DNA of 64,000 nt from Mactra quadrangularis (GCA_025267735.1 CM046307.1:49271395-49335394); one strand, 5' to 3'. Counted from the first letter of the stretch, positions 12,501 through 21,506 are shown. A program made the numbers and translations. Notes: a model not told the origin generated them from the letters alone.

Positions 12501-15500
12501 ATATTTTCCTATTTGTTCCAAATATTGATATAACTGTTTATATATGTTTGTAAATGTTTATTGCCTCATTTAGGGATCCATTCCCGTGACAATGTAGATT
12601 ATATTTATAATCAAAACTATGTACTATGTACACGTTTCTTGAATAAACTAATGTTCTGTTCTGTTCTGTTCTGTTATAAAAAATATAATTCAAAATCAGG
12701 AAATATGAAGTTGAACTTTTGCCTTGCAAATCCTTTAACAATTTTTACCAAAAATTGACCTCAGATTTAAAGTTCTTTCTTGGACTGTAACGATCTAATT
12801 CGATACATCGAAAATCGTTTGTGAAGGCGCCGATTTGATTTTGATTTGGAACTCGGGAATTTCGATTCGATACCGACCTTTAAACATGTCAATAAAAGTT
12901 ATAGGGATTTAGGACTTTTAGGAACAATGATAAACCAGTGATCAATAAATCAGCATGAACATGCATTTGTTTTATTGATCTTTATATGAAATAAACTTTA
13001 CCATTGAATATATAGAATAAAAAACGAATCGAAAGATAAATCAAAGCACTGAAAGTACTGGGGTATTCATTGTGTTTAGATTTATTCAATTTTTGTTGGG
13101 TTTTATGCTGTGGCAACACCTTATATAGATTATATCACAGCGGTCAGTTCACCTACTCACTGTTCCTGAAGAAGCTTTATCTCAGGTTTTGCTGTTAACA
13201 AACTACTGGGTGCATACTTTGTCAGTGACTGACGTCTGTCCTACATGACTTAGAATCAGGGGAAGGGGACAGAATGACCGTAGATATTATTAATGCTGGT
13301 GATTACATTTTTTATCAAACTCTCTTCACAATAAAAATCTGCTTGAGTCATTTACAATATTGAACGATTGAATTTACGTATTACTATGACTACTGTTGTA
13401 ATTAGTCAATGCTATTAACTGTTACAATATGACTATCACATTATTTAATTAGTCTGTGTGTCAAAAAATCTAATATAGGAGAGATTTAAAACTATGTAAT
13501 TGTTATCTGTTATGTGTGCTACGTAGTGCACATTTTTTAGTAAAGTTGGACTAACACCCTGCTGCTATTCTATGATTTATATAGTAACTGAATAGAAAGT
13601 AATGTATTTAACCCCCATTTCTGCTTATCATAAAGGTCTTAGAAATTAATTTTACCTGCACTGATGGTGTTTAATGATGAAGGTTAAGATTTACAAATAT
13701 TATTAAGAATTAATTGTATGATAAATTTCTTTTTTTCATTCGATGAACTGATTTAACAAAGAGGTTAATGTCGTCAAGTGAATGGGGTTATTTTTTGCAA
13801 AATAGTTGAAAGTGTTTTATGTGCACAAATTATCTATATTATGTAAGAAAATAAACAAATGTTAAGATTCAAAGTGTTATGCTAAGATTTAATATCCGAG
13901 TTCATTAGTACACACAAACTAGAAAAGGTGATATATGTTCCAAACATTAATTATGTTGATGACTTCAACAAGTTCAAAGATACTATTTCGATATCACTCA
14001 TTACCTTCTTATCATTCATAGTCAACTGTGTTTCATATTTCATTTTACAGGCCCATTATTCTACTGATCGAGGGGTCGTAGGTTTTATTCATGGGCGGGG
14101 CATACTTTCGTTGAGCTCAGTTATGAAATATTTTTTACGGTAATTCTCTCTCCTACCACTCAGTCATCGATGTGATTTCTTTTTGGTTAACAGCTAGATC
14201 CAGAGATTTTGCCTTTTCAGGAACAGTGAGTGGATGGACTGATCTCTGTGATATAACCTATACAATATGTGTTGCTATGGCGTTAAGGCCTCAATGAATT
14301 GATCATATGTTCTATGAATTTTGTCTCAAAAAATAGAGCTGGCCAGCGAAAAAAAAACATTTTGAGAAGCGATCGAAAGGCGAGGAATAAATGTGTGATA
14401 TTTTCATGAGAATTTTTATACAAATGGAAAAATACATGTTAAATATGAACATTATACAGAAAACCACATTATAGCATGTAGTTCAGAAAAAGCATAATAA
14501 GTAACTTTTTAGTGTTTATACCAGTTGGTCATTTATTCAGCATATTGATATGATACAATCATGTACATTCAAAGATGAAATATGTCAAAATCTTTCTAAC
14601 TTGAACCATATTATTTTGATATTGGGGTACAGGGCATATAGTTTTGATTATTTTGCAGGTTGTTGTAAGAAAGATTATTTGCTGTTAACATACATAAATG
14701 CTTTTCATAAGGTACATACGTCATAATTAACTGTATTTTGTTCCATTTGCATTTACTATACTGCATAGCTAATACACTAAGTGAATTCATTCAATATTAA
14801 CCTTTAATTAAATACTTCCAATATTTCTGTACAATTTAGAATAAGCTCGGCTAACATCATGATAGATCAAACCTGTTGATGTTGGTGTTTTAGTAAAGTC
14901 TTAATGTTATTGGGTAAATAAGAGAATGACTCAACAACATACAACTGCTCAATATAATTTAGTAATCCAGAATGAGTACCAGTTGAGCACCCCCGTAAAT
15001 ATAAATGGACGAGTCTTGTTGACTTTTTGAGTATAAATAAAGTTATATTATTTGGATGATATGGGAACAACTAAACAACAAACAACTACTAAGATTATTT
15101 AAGCCATCATGTATGAGGATTTTAGAGTCAGCATCCCTATAAAATGAAAATGGACCAAACTGTAAAACTTTAAAGTGAATAAATAGAGGCTTGTCATAAA
15201 TTATGTGAAAGAAAACAATTACTTCAGAACCCTTCTAAAATAAAAATTGACTAAACCTTTAGGTATATAAATATAGTCTTGGGGTACGTTATGCAAAATT
15301 TATTTCAAAATAAGTCAGTCGAGTATTTTGGGGCATTAACAATTATAATGTTAAATATTCTACCCCGTCTTACCTGCTTGTCGTAAATAACACAGCAGGG
15401 GACATGACGTCACATAACTAGAGCAGTGTAGAGTTGATGAAAACATCAAGTTTACGTCAGTGTTCAACTGATGATCAAACATGGTTGCATTTATAATTGA

Positions 15501-18500
15501 TGTTTTCATTTTATAAGTGAAAAGTAACTAGAGCAAAAAATTTTTTTCCATTTTCTGAATTTTAAGTGCGTAAATCTGACGAACATGATCAATTTTTTGT
15601 AGCCTAAACCAAAAAAAAATAATAATAATTAATGTTACGCGCCTAGGATTCGAACTCGCGACCTCATGATTGGTAGTCTGACATGCTAACTACTAGGCCA
15701 CAGACACGACGTTACTTATTGTGCTAAATTTATATACATATACAAATGCATGACATATAAAAATGCGCAATGCACAAAATAACTTTTCTCCGTACACAGA
15801 TAGAATAAAGTTTTATTAATGTGAAAACATTGAATATCATAATTTTAAGTACTATTTGTTTAAATTTGTATTTTTTCGGCGTAGCTGTCTAAGCTGGATT
15901 TTGATCTACATTTCTGTATAATGACGTATGTCTGGGAATTTCGGAAATTCGCCGTTCTATTGGATGATTTTATAAGCACTGAAAATGACGTACGGGGGAA
16001 ACAGAGAAAATCCCCTCTTCGATTGGATGGCCCTGACACGCGCGAAAAAATAAAGGCCACACTATTGTAATGCAGTGTTTTACGAAATTTTGCTTCGTTC
16101 GTAGATTTTTTTTTTGGGTAGACTTCTATTGCTTTCCAAAGTGTTTTTTTATATTGTAACAATAAAAAGTTACGTGTAAAACACAATATTTTATGGGTAA
16201 AATGAATTACGTCTCCAGATGTGAACCGGTTTCTAGTAAAAAGTCTGACATATTACCCAATAATTATTAAGTTAGCCTCACTACGTCCAGTTTCCGGGGT
16301 TTACACTTTGAGAGTCACAGCTCCACATATATTTATTAATCCGCAGAGTTATTGGTACGTAACTTTTAAGAATAAATTCATAATTTTTGTTCGGTCACAT
16401 TTATATCAAAATCGAAGCGGGTTAACGGTATTCTGTCAATTCATGTCAAATTCATTACGCATTATCGTCTACATGTTGACCTACTTCCGTTTACAGAAAA
16501 ACAAGCGTCTGACGATCCCGATTATTGGATAAAATCGGCGCGGAGTGTAATACGTAAAACACGGTATTTTTGGAAAATTCGGACCAGTGCTCGATCACAT
16601 TGTTTTACTTAGAATATACATAAATATGTGAGATTTTTATTTACAATTGATAGATTATTGTATAAATATTATAAATTTAAATAAATCATAATACTTCTTG
16701 AATTATTATAATAATTATAAGTGAAAAAGACAAGGCTGTCCAAATTCGACTTTCTAGCCTCTAGGATTTTCTAGCGGAAAACAGCAGGTGCGCTCGTAAT
16801 TATCGTCTGCATAAACAGATAAGCGTCTAGATGATCATGATTTGGGGTTTTCCGCGAGCGTTTGACAGGTATGACTAAAATTAGAAACAATACGCGAGGT
16901 CCCCTTTTTAATTAATCGAAATTTGCTAGGGGTGACCGAGCATTGGTAGTGACCGAGCATAGGTAGCTGACTCTAAACAACATTGAACGGGCAACGGAGA
17001 TCAAAACAATGGTAAGGATTATTAACGGTCGATTTCACCAAGGTCAGATATGCTCACAAGCTGCAGGTAATCAGTGTACGGCAATTTCATTGGCTGTTAT
17101 ATTGTTTACGGTAGGCAATCATGTGCCAAGTCTGCGAAACTGGTCTGCAAATGTTGTTGATGAAGTGATGATGCGTGGTCACAACTTGTATGAGCAAATA
17201 CTAACGGAGGTCACGGAATCAAAAAATAGGTTTTCACAATGCAATTATCAAAAATCTTCTTGTCTGAAACTACAAGGCCTAGAGCTTTCATATTTGGTAT
17301 ATAACATCATCTAGAGGTCCTCCATCACAGTTGTTCAAATTATGCCCCTGGGTCAAAATTGACCCCACCCTATGAATCACAATATTACATTGAATTATAT
17401 AAGGAAAAGTTCAAACAACATCTTCTCTTAAACCGCTTATGATAATTTGCCCAAACTCAACAGGAATGGTCCGTGGGTGGTTTCCTACCAAAATTGTTCA
17501 AATAGGTCTGATTGGTTGGATAAGTAGGTCACTGGGTCAAAAAAATAGGTTTTAACATTAGTGGTCCTCTGTAAATGGCTCTTCTGTGGCCTTTGACCTT
17601 TTCCTCAGGTGAGCACCCAGGGCCCTTTGGGCCCTCTTGTTTTTAAATCGACGCCGTTTGTCTTTTTTAAAGACATTTCTTGTTTCAACTCGTCTGCAAT
17701 TGATAGTACTCGAGTATACACATTTTTCTGTTGCTATATTATTTTCTGGGTCGCAACAGAAGTCAATTATGTGTTGTTCGTTCTTTTTCTCATTTCTGGG
17801 AGCGCTGACATAGAAAGGAATTGTTTGCAAACAATTCCTTCCAATAATGTGAATGACTGTAAACTGCATTAAGAGAAACTGATTTAGTTTCGAGTACTTT
17901 CCTTCAATTCCTTTGTCTTCCGATGTCTGTCAGCAAATGCATATTTGTAGTCACGTGACTATAGCGCTTGATACGGAAACGTAGTTTCATTCATAATTTT
18001 TCATGAATGAAATCGATGTATACATCCGCGATTATCAGTTACGTAATAATTTGTCTACCATTGTTCAATTGTTCACAAATTTGTCAATACTCGGTGTCAC
18101 TTCGAAGAAAGGTTTGATGTAGATCGAGTTAAATGCGTAATTAAATTGACGCGTAGGAATACACAGATGATCGATGAAACAAAAGAACTATTTGCGAACT
18201 ATTTTATTGTAGCGGAATTATCCGGATGCTGTTCGGTTTTGTTGATTAGATATATAGGTCAATAGGTCAGTATAGGACTCCGATCGGAATACCGCTATTA
18301 ATCTATTGGTAACAGAGTATTCATTGTTAAAAACAATGAATACAAAAATCGAATCACATCGAATCGACTTTCCCGTGAATCGTTGCAGCCCTAGTTCTTT
18401 CATGTAAACAATACGACTATGAAATGGCATGGTCCATTACAAACTTATATTGGGAATGAAACATTTTACCAATTAAATAGTCTATTATTTAGACATTTTA

Positions 18501-19227
18501 TTGACATACATGTATTTACACAAACAATTTGCAATGTACATACGCACTATTTGTAAAAATGTCATTAAAACGATGTACGGGTATAACCTTACTTAACTGT
18601 TGAAAGCACAAGTTCGTTATTTAAAAAATGGTGTCCAGAAGGGGGTACGGGTTAAATTCCACCCGGGTAGGTTATACCCTTTAGTGATAATTTAGATTAT
18701 ATTTATATGTACATGTATATATACAATGTAAAATCAAAACTATGTACAATGTACATGTTTATTAAATAAAATTCTGGTGTTATTATAAAAAACAAACCCT
18801 TAGCTAAGCGTGCATGAATCAATCTGTGAAGTAAATTTATTTATAATGGAGATACTGGCCTATAGGGTTATATATAACTGAACTTGGTCAAAAACATCAT
18901 TTTAGTACTGTACCTTTTATGTATATATAGTATTTTTTATTCAGGACCGTGCCGGACGCCTGTGTTAAAAATCATATGGTGCTTTAAATGTGTCCAGAAC
19001 AACTTGAGGCTGGAGTATTTTTAGACTTAAAACAACAATTTAAAAACTTATGAAATTTAATCTATGTTAGTTTCTATATCGATATATTTCAGGCAGACGT
19101 TGACACTCTAACTCATGAAGTGGACTATCTTGATTCTCCGGAAAATGCAATAAGTTTACATGTAGACAAATTCGGTTATATACATCCATTTCCTTATGTT
19201 ACAAAGATTGTTTTTCAAGGCATATGA
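6302..19227 (+). CDS. Four-exon gene for a 235-residue, probably secreted protein of unknown family
   Basis: Joining 6302-6565, 7000-7115, 8469-8661 and 19093-19227 gives one continuous frame of 235 codons ending in TGA. All introns are GT-AG (phases 0, 2 and 0; 434, 1353 and 10431 bp). The ATG has A at -3. Residues 1-20 resemble a weak signal peptide ending T-H-A. The mature part has cysteines at 39 and 60, and N-glycosylation sequons at N96 (NET) and N176 (NQT). From about residue 98 to the end, short hydrophobic strands alternate with polar turns, as in a beta-sandwich. I do not recognise the family and give no function. Intron 1 carries a dispersed repeat, intron 2 two MITEs, and intron 3 a LINE, SINEs and a peptidase fragment. 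The splice structure is inferred without transcript data, but the agreement of frames and sites makes it likely. No clear AATAAA closely follows the stop. Confidence 0.75.
6718..6832 (+). repeat. Dispersed repeat D, copy in intron 1
   Basis: It contains GATTGGT, then TGTGACC-like blocks, then GAGATCCTATA and GGTCTATAGGATATCTGTT. The same order occurs at 52757-52873, and inverted in part at 62520-62615. Confidence 0.7.
7000..7115 (+). CDS. Gene 1, exon 2 (residues 89-127, last codon split)
   Basis: The acceptor TTTACTTCCAG precedes GAAGGTTGG. The donor is GGCTC|GTAAG. The exon is 116 nt, leaving phase 2, and the split serine codon (TC|C) is completed by exon 3. It carries the N-E-T sequon at residue 96. 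Confidence 0.75.
7175..7517 (+). mobile_element. TTAA-flanked MITE (AGGTACT family), copy 1, in intron 2
   Basis: The left end AGGTACTAGTTCACAGA is mirrored by TCTGTGAATGAGTACCT. TTAA lies on both sides (7171-7174 and 7518-7521). Full copies in the same orientation are at 39416-39749 and 60582-60929, and a partial one is at 46077-46236. A TTAA target is typical of piggyBac-type transposases, but no transposase is present to prove the source. Confidence 0.88.
7955..8011. mobile_element. Short relic of the CACAGGCG MITE
   Basis: CACAGGCGACCGGC at the left and GCCGGTCATCTGTG at the right match the ends of the 1445-1547 element. The interior is only about 30 bp. Confidence 0.6.
8469..8661 (+). 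CDS. Gene 1, exon 3 (residues 127-191)
   Basis: The acceptor ATTATTGTAG is followed by one base that completes the split serine, then 64 codons, then the donor AAG|GTATGT. It carries the N-Q-T sequon at residue 176. A MITE begins 35 bp after the donor. Confidence 0.75.
9172..11475 (+). CDS. LINE reverse transcriptase, 5'-truncated but otherwise open
   Basis: The frame enters at the insertion boundary and runs 767 codons to TAA without a stop. It has no real start codon, because upstream bases belong to the target MITE. RT motif A is at about 9970-10000 (FVDLCKCFDT), the L-R-Q-G-E-I-M-S-P block is near 10150-10180, and the catalytic FADD is at 10276-10287. The C-terminus has a zinc-knuckle-like C-x2-C-x9-H-x4-C (11242-11298), as in many CR1/Jockey/I-group elements. 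The apurinic endonuclease domain is absent. The protein would reverse-transcribe element RNA at a nicked target. This copy cannot be autonomous, but its intact frame implies recent insertion and a master copy elsewhere. Clade assignment is uncertain. Confidence 0.92.
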   Translation, partial: ARNKYKKSLRIYECNKSNENRVIFCHDKSLYKNLCKRKRLAYEKTKIIEFEKLRHAKPKQFWKYFKSSKSSSSNISLEEFKNYFSELSNGIFNANDFDSERFCENHDFNDVNNPRFEELDVHISTNEVKNAIKLLKNNKASGCDFILNEYLISCSDILCSHLCDIFNSILESGYFPDKWMEGVIVPIHKKGPLSDVNNYRGITLVSCLSKLFTTILNTRINKFCEANDSISASQFGFRRGKSTVDALFILSNLVNNYLFENKRLYCVFVDLCKCFDTIYRNALWMKLYNIGIQGKLLRIIKDMYQKVKSCVRSCNSFSEFFEYSVGLRQGEIMSPILFSLFVEDLELFLQQSSSSGIQINDITLILLLFADDMVIIGETPQELQSNLDLLHTYCQKWGLEVNTTKTKIVVFRKRGRVLIDEKWTYNGQDIEVVDCFNYLGTLFNYTGTFHLNQHYIAGKALKALNVLLFNCNKFKLKPKLLCQLFDSFVGSILEYSSEVWGFDKCKELERIHLKFCKRILNVRKSTSSTAVYGELGRYPLYINRYVKILKYWFKVLQSDNIITLHVYQQSLQNFNNGARNWIFNLKKMLNNYGFHYVWENPLSINHKSFITIFKQRIIDNFIQDWGSTKEQSNALLLYNNCKTVIEYEEYLDILPFDLRYLITRLRTSAHSLRIQTGRYSRNNIPRNERYCQICNILDIEDEYHFVITCPAYSNIRKTYIKPYFLNRPCMMKFIELIQSHNKDILLNLALYCKKAIFIRNNILSPLG
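11476..12575 (+). repeat. ~100 bp tandem repeats forming the LINE 3' UTR
   Basis: About 11 head-to-tail units, each with TTTACATGCATGTATTCT, then TTTTCCAAATAATGATATAA, then TTTGTAAATGTTGATTG. Most units are 99-116 bp and one is about 70 bp (near 11809-11880). Middle units are most alike and outer units most diverged. Confidence 0.92.
12780..13060. mobile_element. hAT-like end relic
   Basis: GGACTGTAACGAT followed by TCGATACATCGAAAATCG resembles the terminal region of hAT MITEs with GGGCTGTAACGAT ends. No partner end is nearby. A matching end in the opposite sense is at 18300-18395. Confidence 0.4.
13093..13300 (-). mobile_element. SINE family B, 5'-truncated
   Basis: Read on the - strand, it lacks the tRNA head and ends with a GTTGCCACAGC-type 3' domain and a CAAAAATTG tail. 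It matches the inner and 3' parts of 38353-38666. Confidence 0.7.
13311..14060. other. Intron 3 non-coding stretch
   Basis: Nothing recognisable beyond AT-rich sequence. Confidence 0.45.
14063..14286 (+). mobile_element. SINE family B, + strand copy
   Basis: It begins inside the B-box region (GGGTCGTAGG), keeps the GGGCGGGGCATACTTTCG body, and ends TTGCTATGGCGTTAA. The tRNA A box is missing. Confidence 0.7.
14287..14400. mobile_element. Single end of the GATCATATGTTCTATG MITE
   Basis: AATTGATCATATGTTCTATG followed by GCGAAAA-like and CGATCG-like blocks resembles one half of 26944-27164. The other end was not found. Confidence 0.5.
14400..15625. other. Intron 3 non-coding stretch
   Basis: I see no gene or element boundary here. 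Confidence 0.45.
15630..15712 (-). pseudogene. tRNA-like sequence, degenerate
   Basis: On the - strand the order is TGGCCTAGTAGTTAGCA (A box), an anticodon-like arm, and GAGTTCGAATCCT (B box). Seven outer bases can pair as an acceptor stem, counting G-U pairs, but the D, anticodon and T stems have mismatches. It is a tRNA pseudogene or a SINE head rather than a working tRNA. Confidence 0.55.
15720..17000. other. CG-richer stretch with CCAAT- and CRE-like motifs
   Basis: Two inverted CCAAT motifs (ATTGG near 15958 and 16023) and two TGACGT motifs (15921 and about 15986) lie within 110 bp, which is unusual for this AT-rich region. No TATA box or product follows, and the overlapping open frames match nothing I know. 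Confidence 0.3.
17009..17222 (+). pseudogene. C76-like (herpes tegument-type) cysteine peptidase N-terminal fragment
   Basis: About 71 codons from an ATG read I-N-G-R-F-H-Q-G, then G-N-Q-C-T-A-I-S-L, a conserved W, and later V-D-E-V with G-H-N-L-Y. This order (an FHQG start, a Cys in a G-x-Q-C helix, then a D-x-V...G-x-x-LY helix) is seen in the deubiquitinase-like fold of herpesvirus large tegument proteins and in related proteins spread through animal genomes, often with mobile elements. Cys in GNQCTA would be the nucleophile. The catalytic Asp/His part is absent, because the frame runs into an unrelated repeat at about 17223. It lies in intron 3 of gene 1 on the same strand. It is either a broken transposon-borne gene or a captured first exon. 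The assignment is from motif memory. Confidence 0.5.
17223..17645 (+). mobile_element. Molluscan repeat ending GGGCCCTTTGGGCCCTCTTG
   Basis: It contains blocks ATCTTCTTGTCTGAAACTAC, CATCATCTAGAGGTCCTCC and TTATGCCCCTGGGTCAAAAT, and ends CAGGTGAGC, then a GGGCCC palindrome, then TCTTGTTTTT. The layout is that of a common bivalve non-autonomous element. The left end is missing and abuts the peptidase fragment. Confidence 0.65.
17646..18300. other. Non-coding stretch with a 26 bp perfect palindrome
   Basis: Overlapping open frames exist on both strands (17558-17872), but neither shows a domain. The palindrome AAGGAATTGTTTG and its exact complement fill 17815-17840. No element ends were identified. 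Confidence 0.4.
18300..18395. mobile_element. hAT-like right end relic
   Basis: It contains ATCGAATCACATCGAATCGA and ends GAATCGTTGCAGCCCTAG, the complement of a CTAGGGCTGCAACGATTC-type terminus. No left end with a matching 8 bp duplication was found. Confidence 0.5.
18636..18790 (+). mobile_element. Chimera of SINE-A head and LINE-like tail
   Basis: GTCCAGAAGGGGGTACGGGT, a mutated B box and GGTTATACCCTTT match SINE-A. After TAGTGATAATT the sequence changes to TTAGATTATATTTAT, then AAAATCAAAACTATGTAC and ATGTTTATTAAATAAAATTC. That part matches the last ~90 bp of the LINE at 9172-12672. Confidence 0.6.
19093..19227 (+). CDS. Gene 1, exon 4 (residues 192-235 and stop)
   Basis: The acceptor ATATATTTCAG is followed by 44 codons and TGA in phase 0, exactly matching exon 3. 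The segment is rich in acidic residues (A-D-V-D-T-L) and ends I-V-F-Q-G-I. Its codons are open only in this frame. Confidence 0.7.
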   Translation, partial: ADVDTLTHEVDYLDSPENAISLHVDKFGYIHPFPYVTKIVFQGI

Positions 19228-19449
19228 AATAATTGTGTGTTAATGTGTGCGAGGAAATATAAATGATATTATGTACAGTATTTGATTTTCAGGCACTCTA
19301 GACGCGTCCGTTAAAAATCGTAAATTATACGGTTGATAGTCATAGCTGTTTGTTTGTCTGAATAATCACTGAATTATTTCTTTAAAGATACATGGTTAAA
19401 CTTGTCTCTCGGTTAGTGATGTTAACACATAGCGTTTATTTGTTTGTTA

Positions 19450-19807
19450 TGGTGGCTGATTTACGCCATGTCGTATTTTCGTTTCTTCGCTACAAAGATT
19501 AGAAAACGAAACAACGAAGAAGGCACGACAAATCCACAGTTTGTCGTATCTTCGCATTCTCGTTTTTTTCTAATCTTTGCGGCAAAGGAACGAAAATACG
19601 ACAAAAAATGCAACAATACGACCGATAAAATGTTTCGTGTTTTCGCATTATATCAGTCGTATCTTCGTTGTTTCGTTTTTTAGAAAAGAAGATTAGAAAA
19701 AACGAAGGCACGACAAATTCATAGTTTATCGTATCTTCGCATTTTAGTTTTTTTCCAATCTTTGCGGCGAAGAAACGAAAATACGACATGGCGTAAATCA
19801 GCCACCA
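19450..19807. mobile_element. TA-flanked CG-rich fold-back element, 358 bp
   Basis: The left end TGGTGGCTGATTTACGCCAT is exactly mirrored at the right, and the inverted repeat runs on for about 40 bp. TA flanks it (19448-19449 and 19808-19809). The interior repeats CGTATCTTCG, CGAAAATACGAC and AATCTTTGCGGC in both orientations, so nearly the whole element can fold on itself. It lies 220 bp after gene 1. Confidence 0.88.
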
Positions 19808-19819
19808 TAGTTGGTTCAA

Positions 19820-21495
19820 AATAAATCATCACAATTTAAAGTAAATACTATATGGACCGATTATCATTTAGATTGATATTATTTTTTCATAGACTATTAT
19901 ACTTTTACAGGAATAAAAACCTTATAATGAACACTACTATTTCGCACATTTGCATGATACAAATTGTATTTAACATAATGGATACATGTACAAAACAATT
20001 TAAAGGAATGGAAGTATCATATCATTTGGATATGAAACTCCTCGGTTAATTTGTCCAGTGTACATATGTGTTTCACGTTGTTGTTTTTACCAATGTTCGT
20101 GGATTTGACCATTTTGTTCATTCAAAAAAGTACATTGAAGTATTTATGCAAGGCAGCAAAGAACGGCAGGTAGGGACCCGTATTGAGACATAAAATACTA
20201 GGTTACTGGAACGGCGAGTTTATTATCTCATAAACTGACATACAGACTGATAGCATCTTCGTGAATTTAAATAAGGTCGAGAGAAGTTGATTTTTTTTTG
20301 TTTGTTTGTTTTGTTGTTGTTCTTTTATAGAATGATATGTTCCTTAAAACGCAAATAGAAGATAACGTGATAATAACTGGAAATTATTCAATGCAATTTA
20401 ATTAGGTTATGTACAATGTAACATTGTGGCGATGAAAAAATCAAGATATACAACTTTTATCATGAATAATTAATTAATTGTCTCTTCCACCATTTCACAA
20501 TCTAAAACTACGAGAAAACTCGTATATCCAAATAGTGCACTGTCTTCGAACGGCGCTCAATAAAATAGAAAGGAAATGTACAGAATTCGAACTCGGTGAA
20601 TTCGTATTTGGTTATCAGTCATCAATTATCTGACATTTGTCTTCTGACGTTACAGACTGCAGGTTTATGACGAAATGTCGTTTAATTTGATAAAATTGTT
20701 TTGTTTACTTGTTTTATGAATTGTTATTGTGCAAAATAAAGAAATTCAAAATCGTATGAAATAATTCTTTGATTGTTTTAAATTTTCTGTACAATTGTAA
20801 GTATAATGTTAATGTTTTCACAGGATCACATTTAACACGCTCCTCGTTGTTTCATTTAGCAAGATTCTTTATTCCAAAAGGCTGCAGCTCAGTACTGGAC
20901 CATATGGAAGCAGATTCTAGATTGATCAATCTAAGTTGTAAAATCTTGTTCACGATAGAGTCCAAAAAAAATTGTAAAAGTAATTAAATGTTAGTAAAGC
21001 ATTTGGTATAGAAATGGAGATGCCAACCAACATCGCAGAAGATGCAGTAGTACTCACTGCCCATCGTTAGAAGAAGTACTTTTCAACAGAATGTTTCATA
21101 GAGACTTAACTTGAATAAAAATTATACATGTAGTGTAATAGTTTATCTAGTTTTATAAAACATTTGAAGAGTGTGTCATGTGTGCAACTTTAACCTCAAG
21201 TTCAGCGGGATACATGTGAAGTATCTATACAAACTAGCGGATGTGACTTAGCAAACTTGATAACTCGCCATGTTTATTTAATAGAGAGCTGAACAAATAT
21301 GTCTAACATTTTGTATGTATTTATCATAAGAGGTACAACACATTAAAGTTCATAACCTGTCATCATAGCCGACAGATTTTCATCAAATTTATTTTATGAA
21401 TGTTATAACATTACAAAATACTGATATACTCATTACTAATCTAAATAAATGATGGTTTGTCTATGAACGCCTTCAGGTAATTGTTCGTACAACAT
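19820..21495. other. Non-coding stretch
   Basis: I see no exon or element boundary. A T- and TTTG-rich run is at about 20285-20325. Confidence 0.45.
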
Positions 21496-21506
21496 TTGTA
21501 TTAATA

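Larger units (their letters stand above)
9172..12672 (+). mobile_element. 5'-truncated non-LTR retrotransposon (LINE), 3.5 kb
   Basis: The ends are fixed by comparison with the empty paralogue at 55747-56294. GTTATA occurs once there (56233-56238) but flanks the insertion here (9166-9171 and 12673-12678). The element holds an open reverse-transcriptase frame (9172-11475), a 3' UTR of tandem repeats (11476-12575), and a short TTCTG-repeat 3' terminus after GAATAAAC. The endonuclease region is missing, which is typical of incomplete target-primed reverse transcription. It lies in intron 3 of gene 1 in the sense orientation. Confidence 0.93.
8697..12734 (+). mobile_element. TTAA-flanked MITE (AGGGATATACAGG family) split by a LINE
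   Basis: TTAA (8693-8696) precedes AGGGATATACAGGCAAATG. The right end TTTTGCCTTGCAAATCCT is followed by TTAA (12735-12738). Removing the LINE at 9172-12672 and one GTTATA leaves about 530 bp. This aligns along its length with the uninterrupted copy at 55747-56294. The AGG start and TTAA target are shared with the shorter AGGTACT family. Confidence 0.85.

Noticed and set aside
15630..15712. Working tRNA gene
   Set aside because: The A and B boxes are present but the anticodon and T stems are mismatched, so it is called a pseudogene or SINE head.
15860..16532. 108- and 103-codon frames
   Set aside because: No domain or conserved pattern. Their length fits chance in locally CG-richer DNA.
17558..17872. 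Overlapping ~100-codon and ~87-codon frames on opposite strands
   Set aside because: No domain, no splice context, and part of the - strand frame lies in the GGGCCC-ended repeat.
12780..18395. One 5.6 kb hAT transposon with both ends
   Set aside because: The two ends are similar, but no 8 bp duplication matches and no transposase is found between them.
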